Origin: Candidatus Nitrosopumilus sp.
GTDB lineage: Archaea > Thermoproteota > Nitrososphaeria > Nitrososphaerales > Nitrosopumilaceae
DNA: 5,622 bases
NCBI GenBank assembly: GCA_029880665.1
Contig: JAOUNZ010000075.1
Span: 1-5,622, forward strand
Reading direction: 5' to 3'
Below are positions 1-5,622 of the stretch, one piece after another. A model generated the notes under the pieces. It saw only the letters and a program-made list of their open reading frames with translations, was not told the origin of the DNA and did not search any database. Numbering within the stretch: the stretch's first letter is position 1; each line of letters begins with the position of its first letter. The position numbers were made by a program, and so were the translations under genes.

Positions 1-537
1 CTCAGGAATTTTCTTTTAGAAAAAAGAGACAACACGTCTTTTGATCTAATGAAGATTGCAAGCGATAAAATTCAAAAAAGATTAAGAAAAATACATGCAT
101 TCAAAAATGCGCAAAAAATTGGAGCATACTACCCAATAGGAAGCGAGATCATGACACAGGATATAATCCAAGAATTAATCAGTGAAGGCAAAGATGTCTT
201 CTTACCAAAAGTTATTGGAGACACGATGGAGTTTAGAAAAATAACAGACTTTGCAAGCCTAGAAAAAGGAAGTTTTGACATCATGGAGCCCAAAGACAGT
301 TGTCCGACAGACAATGCCCTAGACATAATCCTAGTTCCAACCGTAGGAATATCTCAAAGTGGCGTAAGATTAGGATACGGCTATGGATTCTATGATAAAT
401 TCTTGGCAGAAAATAGAGTCACGACAATATCTTTGACATTGGAAAAACAAATCATAAAGAAAATTCCAAAATTAGAGCACGACATAGTCATAGATTGGGT
501 TGCAACAGAAGACAGGATTTTTCAAACTCAGAAATAG
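1..537 (+). CDS. 5-formyltetrahydrofolate cyclo-ligase family protein, 5' end cut by window edge
   Basis: This family (also called 5,10-methenyltetrahydrofolate synthetase) converts 5-formyl-THF to 5,10-methenyl-THF with ATP in the cytoplasm, returning a storage folate to the active one-carbon pool. The frame is open from base 1, and its first codons read LRNFLLEKRDN, which matches the family's N-terminal helix (LRKxLLxxRxx). The ATG at 49 is therefore internal and the true start lies a few codons upstream of the window. Seen: 178 residues, against about 180-200 for the family. Landmarks are GAYYPIGSEI near codon 41, the GSFDIMEP motif (family GxxxIxEP), DIILVPTVG, and the nucleotide/folate-binding loop LGYGYGFYDKF around codons 124-134 (family GxGxGYYDR). 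The C-terminal HDIVIDWVATEDRIF fits the usual HDxxxDxxxTE ending. The last 10 bases overlap the end of convergent purD. Family assignment is firm; whether the physiological cofactor is folate or a modified pterin in this organism cannot be read here. Confidence 0.9.
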   Translation, partial: LRNFLLEKRDNTSFDLMKIASDKIQKRLRKIHAFKNAQKIGAYYPIGSEIMTQDIIQELISEGKDVFLPKVIGDTMEFRKITDFASLEKGSFDIMEPKDSCPTDNALDIILVPTVGISQSGVRLGYGYGFYDKFLAENRVTTISLTLEKQIIKKIPKLEHDIVIDWVATEDRIFQTQK

Positions 538-1790
538 GAAAGCCCTTTTTGACCAATATCTTTTCTGTAATATTTGTGAGGCCAAGAGATTTTTTCAACT
601 GCAGCATATGCATTTGAAATTGCATCTTCCAGGGAATTACCTAACGCCGTGACACCCAAAACACGTCCTCCATTTGAGAGAATTTTTCCGTCAAGTTTTT
701 TTGTTCCAGCATGAAATATGCACACGTCATTTGAGACAGAGTCAAATCCAGATATCTCCTCGTCGCTAGGATATGATTCAGGATATCCCTCAGATGCCAA
801 AACAACACACACCGCTGATTCTTTTTTCCAAGTAGGTTTAGGCATAGAAGATAATTTTCCATCAACACTTGCTACAAAGTAATCATACAAGTCAAAATCC
901 ATCCTCATCATGATTGGTTGGCATTCAGGATCACCCATCCTTACGTTGTACTCCAAAACAAATGGCTTGTTATCATGAATCATTATGCCGGCATATAGAA
1001 ATCCCTTAAAGGAGATCCCTTCATTTTTCATGGCAAGGATTGTTTTATCAATAATTTCCACTTGGATTTTTTTTGCAAGTGAATCGTCAATTATCGGCGT
1101 AGGTGAATATGCACCCATTCCACCAGTGTTTGGCCCTTTATCACCATCAAAAATTCTCTTATGATCTTGGCTTGTTGCCATGGGGATAGCCACATTGCCA
1201 TCTGAGAGCGCAATGTATGATGCCTCTATTCCGTCTATTCGCTCTTCGACAATAATTCTGTTTCCGGCATCACCAAACGTCTTTTTTATCAGAATTGTTT
1301 CAATGGCAGATTTTGCTTCCTTATCATTGCCGCATACAATCACACCTTTTCCAGCTGCAAGGCCATCTGCTTTTACAACTACATTGTAATCAAGTGATTC
1401 TACATATTTTTGGGCTTTTTGGGCATCGCTGAATATTTCAAATCTGGAGGTAGGAATGCCATTGCGTTTCATGAAGTTCTTTGCCCATATCTTGCTTGAT
1501 TCAAGCTGAGCCGCTTGTTTGGACGGTCCAAAAATTTTGAGGTTGTTGTCATTGAATTTATCAACAATGCCTGCAGCCAATGGAGCTTCAGGTCCCACTA
1601 CAGTAAAGCAATTATTTTTTTTAGCAAAGTCAATCAATCCATCCAGATCATCAATGCTAATCGGAAGATTGTTTGGAGTTCCACCATTGCCTGGTGCAGT
1701 AAAAATAGTTTCTATGTCATCACTTTGAGACAACTTCCAGGATAATGCATGTTCACGTCCGCCGGAACCGATTATCAGGATATTTACCAA
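528..1790 (-). CDS. purD: Phosphoribosylamine--glycine ligase (GAR synthetase)
   Basis: PurD joins 5-phosphoribosylamine and glycine using ATP to give glycinamide ribonucleotide, the second step of de novo purine synthesis, in the cytoplasm. From the start chosen here the protein is 420 residues, normal for a monofunctional PurD. Domains: N-terminal dinucleotide-like fold opening with ILIIGSGGREHAL (residues 4-16) and VVGPEAPLAAG (64-74); ATP-grasp domain with KADGLAAGKGV (140-150) and DHKRIFDGDKGPNTGGMGAY (209-228); metal-binding EYNVRMGDPECQ (280-291, family EFNVRFGDPETQ); C-terminal domain ending near YRKDIG. A longer frame reaches a TTG at 1811 and adds seven residues (TKRLFLL) not expected in the family. 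I prefer the TTG at 1790: it places the start one residue before VNILIIGSGG and about 25 bases after a TATA box that the longer frame would run into. No Shine-Dalgarno is visible at either. It is divergent from ileS and convergent with the cyclo-ligase gene. Confidence 0.95.
   Translation of the reverse strand: MVNILIIGSGGREHALSWKLSQSDDIETIFTAPGNGGTPNNLPISIDDLDGLIDFAKKNNCFTVVGPEAPLAAGIVDKFNDNNLKIFGPSKQAAQLESSKIWAKNFMKRNGIPTSRFEIFSDAQKAQKYVESLDYNVVVKADGLAAGKGVIVCGNDKEAKSAIETILIKKTFGDAGNRIIVEERIDGIEASYIALSDGNVAIPMATSQDHKRIFDGDKGPNTGGMGAYSPTPIIDDSLAKKIQVEIIDKTILAMKNEGISFKGFLYAGIMIHDNKPFVLEYNVRMGDPECQPIMMRMDFDLYDYFVASVDGKLSSMPKPTWKKESAVCVVLASEGYPESYPSDEEISGFDSVSNDVCIFHAGTKKLDGKILSNGGRVLGVTALGNSLEDAISNAYAAVEKISWPHKYYRKDIGQKGLSYF
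546..550 (+). terminator. Possible T-run terminator for the cyclo-ligase gene
   Basis: A run of five T after GCCC lies 9 bases past the cyclo-ligase stop codon, inside the 3' end of purD. Archaeal RNA polymerase commonly terminates at T-rich stretches without a hairpin. No stem is visible, and a five-base run is common by chance in this AT-rich sequence, so this is only a candidate. Confidence 0.2.
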
Positions 1791-1810
1791 TAGGAACAGT
1801 CTTTTCGTCA

Positions 1811-1820
1811 ATTATATAAT
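1811..1820 (-). promoter_or_regulatory. purD: TATA box of purD
   Basis: ATTATATAAT is a perfect 10-base palindrome and a good archaeal TATA box. Its centre is about 25 bases upstream of the TTG at 1790 on the minus strand, the spacing expected between TATA centre and transcription start, so the purD mRNA would be leaderless or nearly so. Because the box is symmetric, direction is inferred from the position of the gene. A second AT-rich element at 1846-1853 also reads as a TATA box on the minus strand (ATTATAAA) and could give a longer leader instead. Confidence 0.6.
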
Positions 1821-1845
1821 CCAAATCTTGCAGAACCAATTTAGC

Positions 1846-1853
1846 TTTATAAT
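1846..1853 (+). promoter_or_regulatory. ileS: TATA box of ileS
   Basis: TTTATAAT is centred about 27 bases upstream of the ileS ATG at 1877, which again predicts a transcript starting at or a base or two before the start codon. No ribosome binding site precedes the ATG (the preceding bases are AAAATCCAG), consistent with a leaderless mRNA. An ATATAT stretch at 1860-1866 lies too close to the ATG to act as the TATA box for this start. Confidence 0.55.
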
Positions 1854-1876
1854 ATCACCAATATATCAAAATCCAG

Positions 1877-4800
1877 ATGGAGCTATCCACAAAATTTGAT
1901 GCAAAGGAAATAGAATTCCAAGTAAAAGAGCACATCAAATCCATTGATCTAGAAAGGCAGATTTTTGAATCAGACAAACCTGAAAGGATCAGATTCATCG
2001 AAGGTCCACCTACAATGAACGGAGTTCCACATGCAGGGCACCTTAGAGGAAGGGTTATCAAAGATTTATGGTACAGATACAATACACTCCAAGGGAAAAA
2101 AATAGAGTTCAATGGTGGTTGGGATACCCAAGGGCTCCCAGTAGAATTACAGGTAGAGAAGGAGTTGGGAGTCACTGGTGGAAAAACGGAGGCAGTCAAA
2201 CAATTTGGGATAGAAAGAATTGTATCTGAATGCAAAAAAATTGTAGAAAAATTTAACAAATCATGGGTCAATGTAGATGAATTACTTGGCATGTCATTTA
2301 ATCACGAAAAAGCATACTGGACATTTAGAGACGAGTTTATTGAAAGAGAATGGCAGATATTAAAAAAAGCACATGATAATGGAATCTTGGAAGAAGACTT
2401 TACAGTAATTGCATACTGCCCAAGCTGCCAGACATCACTTAGTCACGCTGAAGTGAATCAAGGGTATGAAGAAGTAAAAGATCCTTCATTATATTACAAA
2501 GTGAAACTAGCAGATGAGGAAGCTTTTTTGATTGTATGGACTACAATGCCATTTACACTAGTCACAGACGCAATGGTCGGTCTTCACCCTCAAGAAGATT
2601 ATGCACATATCAGTGTGGAAGATGAGACATGGGTAGTTGGCAAGACAAGGCTAGAAGAGTTAATGGCAGAGATGAAGATTGAAAAGTACGAGATCAAAAA
2701 GACTTCAAAAGGTTCAGAATTTGAAGGAAAAAAATATGTTCATCCTTTATTGAATCTAATTCCAGCGTTAAACGAATGCTCCAAGTTGGAGAATTATCAT
2801 GTTGCCGTATCTGAGACATTTGTTGATGCAAGTACAGGAAGTGGTCTTGTACATCTCTCACCTGCAAACGGTGAGGAAGATATCAAGATTGCCAATAAAC
2901 GAAATGTCAAGATTTTCAACCCCATAAATGATGAAGTAAAATTCACAGTAAATGCTGGAAAGTACAACGGAATGTTTGTAAGAGATGCAGATAGAGTCAT
3001 AGTTGAGGATCTAAAAGAGTGTAATGCACTAGTAAAGATTGGAAAAATAAAACACAAGTATCCACTTTGCTGGAGGTCTCATCATCCAATAGTGTGGCTG
3101 GCAAGAAGAGGATGGTTTTACAAATTAGACAGACTGGAAAACAAGGCAATTGAGGCAGCAGAGAGTGTAGAGTATTTTTTTGAGCAACCAAAAAACAGAT
3201 TTCTTGGGATAGTCAAAGAAAGACATCCATGGTGTATTTCTCGAGAGAGGATTTGGGGCTGCCCTTTACCGGTTTGGAATTGCGAGGATTGCAATGAAAA
3301 AAATTGGTTATTTACAAGGGAAGAAATCGTAAAAGCAGCACATAGTTTGCCTGACGGTCCAAACTTTGAATTGCACAGACCATGGATTGACAACATAATA
3401 ATAAAGTGCAAAAAATGCAACAGCGTTAAAACAAAAAGAGAGGAATATGTCTTAGACACATGGCACAACAGCGGATCAGCCCCTTACTCATCATTGACAG
3501 ATGAAGAGTATGCAAATGAGATCCCAGCACCATTCTTCACCGAAGGAATTGATCAGACTAGAGGGTGGGCCTACACATTATTAATCGAGAATGTAATTTT
3601 GAATAACGCCCCAACCTCCCCTTACAAGGCATTTTTGTTCCAAGGACATGTTTTGGATGAAAATGGAGGCAAGATGAGCAAAAGCCACGGAAATGTTTTG
3701 GATGGCAAAGAACTATTGGAAAAATATCCTGTTGATTTGATAAGATTTTACTTTATGTGGAAAGCAAGTCCAATAGAACCGCTCAGCTTTAGCACGGATG
3801 AGTTAATGTCAAGGCCGTATCAGGTGATCAATACATTGTTTAATTTGCATCTATACTTTAAACAAAATAGCCAGTTTGATAGTTTCGATTCAGGAAATAC
3901 AATTGAATGGGCAAAGCAAAACAATCTACTCACATCACCAGATATTTGGCTGCTATCTAAACTTCAAAGACTCATAAAAAAGATCACAGAAAAAAATGAG
4001 ACATGTAAATTCCACGAAGGTGCAAAAGCAATCGATGACTTCATCATCAACAACCTAAGCCAGGTATACGTTCCAATCACAAGAGGAGAGCTGTGGGATG
4101 AGGAGGAATCAAAGAAGAACAGACGTCTGGCAATTTATGCAGTGCTCAGTAATGTGCTTAGGACCCTAAACGTTCTGATTCATCCGTTCTGTCCTTTTAC
4201 AAGTGAGTATTTGTATCAAACAGTATTTCATGAAAAGCAGAGCATCTTACTTGACAAATGGCCTCAATACCAAGAATCTCTCATCAGCAAAGAAATTGAA
4301 GAAGCGTTTGACATAATGAAAGATATCGTATCCATATCATCGGCTGCAAGAATGAAAGGAAAGCTGAAGAGAAGATGGCCACTAGATGAAGCATTGATTT
4401 GTGTAGAAAGAGGTACAAAAGCAAAACTGGAATCATTGTCAGAACTATTGCAATCCCAGTTGAACGTAGAAAAATTCACCATCATGGAAACTGAGAAAGG
4501 ATCAGGATTGGATCAAATATCAGAGTTAAAACAACTAGGGTTACCAATAAAATATGTAATTGAACTAGAAAGAAAAAGAATAGGGCCAAAAGCAAAACAA
4601 CACATGGGAAGACTTGTATCCGCATTTAATGAAACAGATCCTAAGGACATCATATCATCATTACAAAGAGATGGCAAATATAATTTCGATATCGACGGAG
4701 AGACAATTTCATTAGACAACGAAGATTTCATCATAGACTTTGATGCTGATGAAAACTTTGCATTGTCAAAAAGAGACAACTACACCGTATTGATTTCAAC

Positions 4801-5074
4801 ATCAAGAAATAGAGAAATGATGGCAAAAGGATTGGTAAAAGATGTCGCAAGAAGGCTGCAGACACTTCGAAAAGAGAGAAGATACAACCCTACAGATGTT
4901 CTAGGCATCGCATCAATTCTTGATTTGGATGAAGAGTCATTGGAAATGATAAAAGAGAGAGCAGATGAACTTGCGTTTTTGGTTCGAGTAAAACAGGTAA
5001 ACTTTACAGATTCATGCAAGGAGTACAAAGATGACGATATTGACGGCCAGAAAATCAGAATATCAGTAGAATAA
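1877..5074 (+). CDS. ileS: Isoleucyl-tRNA synthetase, archaeal/eukaryotic type, complete
   Basis: IleRS is a cytoplasmic class I synthetase that charges tRNA-Ile with isoleucine and removes mischarged valine. The protein has 1065 residues, usual for the long archaeal type. Seen in order: the HIGH motif as HAGH (52-55) after EGPPTMNGVP; GWDTQGLPVE (81-90; family usually GWDxHGLPxE); CPSC (181-184) within YCPSCQTSLSHAEV; the CP1 editing domain opening with WTTMPFTLVTD (221-231) and closing its pocket with HLSPANGEED (326-335); a cysteine knuckle C469-x2-C472 plus C511-x2-C514, probably a zinc site; the LDTWHNSGSAPYSS element of the Rossmann core; and KMSKS (599-603) in GGKMSKSHGN. The helical anticodon-binding domain and a C-terminal domain with KGLVKDVARRLQTLRKERRY follow. 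The ATG at 1877 gives the expected short N-terminal lead (MELSTKFDAKEIE). The gene is single, with its own promoter, divergent from purD. ValRS and LeuRS are less likely given the HIGH and editing motif context. Confidence 0.96.
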   Translation: MELSTKFDAKEIEFQVKEHIKSIDLERQIFESDKPERIRFIEGPPTMNGVPHAGHLRGRVIKDLWYRYNTLQGKKIEFNGGWDTQGLPVELQVEKELGVTGGKTEAVKQFGIERIVSECKKIVEKFNKSWVNVDELLGMSFNHEKAYWTFRDEFIEREWQILKKAHDNGILEEDFTVIAYCPSCQTSLSHAEVNQGYEEVKDPSLYYKVKLADEEAFLIVWTTMPFTLVTDAMVGLHPQEDYAHISVEDETWVVGKTRLEELMAEMKIEKYEIKKTSKGSEFEGKKYVHPLLNLIPALNECSKLENYHVAVSETFVDASTGSGLVHLSPANGEEDIKIANKRNVKIFNPINDEVKFTVNAGKYNGMFVRDADRVIVEDLKECNALVKIGKIKHKYPLCWRSHHPIVWLARRGWFYKLDRLENKAIEAAESVEYFFEQPKNRFLGIVKERHPWCISRERIWGCPLPVWNCEDCNEKNWLFTREEIVKAAHSLPDGPNFELHRPWIDNIIIKCKKCNSVKTKREEYVLDTWHNSGSAPYSSLTDEEYANEIPAPFFTEGIDQTRGWAYTLLIENVILNNAPTSPYKAFLFQGHVLDENGGKMSKSHGNVLDGKELLEKYPVDLIRFYFMWKASPIEPLSFSTDELMSRPYQVINTLFNLHLYFKQNSQFDSFDSGNTIEWAKQNNLLTSPDIWLLSKLQRLIKKITEKNETCKFHEGAKAIDDFIINNLSQVYVPITRGELWDEEESKKNRRLAIYAVLSNVLRTLNVLIHPFCPFTSEYLYQTVFHEKQSILLDKWPQYQESLISKEIEEAFDIMKDIVSISSAARMKGKLKRRWPLDEALICVERGTKAKLESLSELLQSQLNVEKFTIMETEKGSGLDQISELKQLGLPIKYVIELERKRIGPKAKQHMGRLVSAFNETDPKDIISSLQRDGKYNFDIDGETISLDNEDFIIDFDADENFALSKRDNYTVLISTSRNREMMAKGLVKDVARRLQTLRKERRYNPTDVLGIASILDLDEESLEMIKERADELAFLVRVKQVNFTDSCKEYKDDDIDGQKIRISVE

Positions 5075-5075
5075 G

Positions 5076-5100
5076 TTTTGGAATTCAATGCAATATTTTT
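5076..5100 (+). terminator. Possible T-rich terminator after ileS
   Basis: A four-T run (5076-5079) directly after the ileS stop and a five-T run (5096-5100) lie in the spacer. T-rich stretches can terminate archaeal transcription without a hairpin. The second run overlaps the presumed TATA element of the next gene, so the two functions cannot be separated by eye. No stable stem is seen. Confidence 0.2.
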
Positions 5101-5104
5101 ATTA
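5096..5104 (+). promoter_or_regulatory. Weak TATA-like element of the Dps-like gene
   Basis: TTTTTATTA is centred about 27 bases upstream of the ATG at 5127, the same spacing as at ileS. The match to the TATA consensus is poorer than for the other two promoters, so activity may depend on a regulator, or the gene may be partly read through from ileS. No Shine-Dalgarno precedes the ATG (CACAAAAGCAA). Confidence 0.35.
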
Positions 5105-5126
5105 CAAACACTAATCACAAAAGCAA

Positions 5127-5622
5127 ATGTCCGAATCAAAACCAAACGTTGTTGGAATTAACGTTCTAAAACAAAACGGCCTTGATGTGGATGAGTTGTT
5201 AAAGGAGTTAATCAAAAATGCAGCAGTGGAGTTTACTGCATACTATTACTTTACCAACCTCAGAGCACATTGTACAGGCATGGAAGGAGAGGGACTGAAA
5301 GGAATTATCGAAGATGCAAGACTGGAAGATCTTAGTCACTTTGAATCATGTCTGGAAAGAATCTACCAATTAGGCGGAGCTCTTCCAAATGATGCAATCG
5401 AATTTATCAAGATTTCTGGTTGTGAATTCCTGCAACTTCCAGCAAACCCAACAGATCACAAAGCAATTCTAGAGAAATGTCTCAAAGCAGAACAGGGTGC
5501 AATTGTCAACTGGAATAAAATTTGCCTGATGACAATAGGAAAAGATCCTGCCACATATGATATTGCAAAAGACATACTAGCTGAAGAGATTGAACATGAG
5601 TCTTGGTTCTTAGAATTAATCT
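5127..5622 (+). CDS. Dps-like ferritin (DPSL family), 3' end cut by window edge
   Basis: The visible 165 residues match the archaeal Dps-like (DPSL, 'thioferritin') branch of the ferritin superfamily: dodecameric cages that oxidise Fe(II) with peroxide and store the mineral, protecting DNA and proteins from oxidative damage. The N-terminus (KPNVVGINVLKQNGLDVDEL) is characteristic of this branch. Four-helix-bundle di-iron ligands are visible: E35 in AAVEFTAYYYF, E67/D68 and H71 in ARLEDLSHFE, E122 in LKAEQGA, and E154-x2-H157 in AEEIEHESWF. Cysteines occur at 49, 75, 99, 118 and 133. C99 sits where the family carries one of its two active-site-adjacent cysteines; the other, recalled at E+2 in the third helix (ExC), is glycine here (G124). 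The family is usually around 180 residues, so only a short C-terminal tail is missing. It starts 52 bases after ileS on the same strand. Ferritin-fold assignment is firm; the DPSL subfamily is from recall of its sequence pattern, and DNA binding is not shown. Confidence 0.87.
   Translation, partial: MSESKPNVVGINVLKQNGLDVDELLKELIKNAAVEFTAYYYFTNLRAHCTGMEGEGLKGIIEDARLEDLSHFESCLERIYQLGGALPNDAIEFIKISGCEFLQLPANPTDHKAILEKCLKAEQGAIVNWNKICLMTIGKDPATYDIAKDILAEEIEHESWFLELI

Noticed and set aside
1515..1745. Two overlapping plus-strand frames of 76 and 69 codons opposite the N-terminal part of purD.
   Set aside because: Both are antisense to conserved PurD motifs and resemble no known protein.
1855..2292. 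A 145-codon open frame on the minus strand opposite the start of ileS.
   Set aside because: It overlaps the well-supported ileS N-terminus including the HIGH motif, has low-complexity serine/leucine/phenylalanine-rich composition typical of antisense frames, and matches no family I recognise.
3118..3468. A 116-codon minus-strand frame inside ileS.
   Set aside because: It lies opposite conserved IleRS sequence including the cysteine knuckle and looks like a composition shadow.
5078..5088. Possible palindromic operator around GAATTC before the Dps-like gene.
   Set aside because: Only the six-base core is symmetric; the flanks do not pair, so it is no better than chance in AT-rich sequence.
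4780..5145. A 121-codon minus-strand frame spanning the end of ileS, the spacer and the start of the Dps-like gene.
   Set aside because: It covers the C-terminal IleRS domain and the TATA region of the next gene on the opposite strand, with serine-rich shadow composition and no recognisable motif.
1..5622. Search by eye for tRNA genes, CRISPR arrays, insertion sequence ends, attachment sites and long repeats.
   Set aside because: Almost all of the window is conserved coding sequence with spacers of 86 bases or less, and none of these structures is visible. A defence or mobile system is not supported.

Overview
The window is AT-rich, uses AGA/AGG heavily for arginine, has very short spacers, shows no Shine-Dalgarno sequences, and has TATA-like boxes about 25-27 bases before the start codons. 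Together with an archaeal/eukaryotic-type isoleucyl-tRNA synthetase and an archaeal Dps-like ferritin, this points to an archaeon. A marine ammonia-oxidising thaumarchaeon (Nitrosopumilus-like) is my best guess; that placement is inference from protein flavour and composition, not from a search.

Layout from left to right: (1) a 5-formyltetrahydrofolate cyclo-ligase family gene on the plus strand, cut at its 5' end by the window edge (1-537); (2) purD, glycinamide ribonucleotide synthetase, on the minus strand (about 528-1790), tail-to-tail with the first gene and overlapping it by 10 bases; (3) a short divergent promoter region (1791-1876) with one TATA-like box for each direction; (4) ileS on the plus strand (1877-5074), complete; (5) a 52-base spacer with a weak TATA-like element; (6) a Dps-like ferritin gene on the plus strand (5127 onward), cut at its 3' end by the window edge. 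There is no gene-free stretch longer than 86 bases, and I see no tRNA, rRNA, CRISPR array, mobile element or long repeat.

The genes are housekeeping: one-carbon folate metabolism and purine synthesis are biochemically linked (formyl-folates feed purine ring synthesis), IleRS serves translation, and the Dps-like protein handles iron and peroxide. They do not look like a dedicated multi-gene system; three of the four genes seem to have their own promoter.

I found no evidence of a new biological system. The points most worth checking are the apparent leaderless TTG start of purD, the convergent gene overlap that forces termination signals into coding sequence, the substitutions in the IleRS editing pocket, and the apparent absence of one of the two family cysteines in the Dps-like ferritin.
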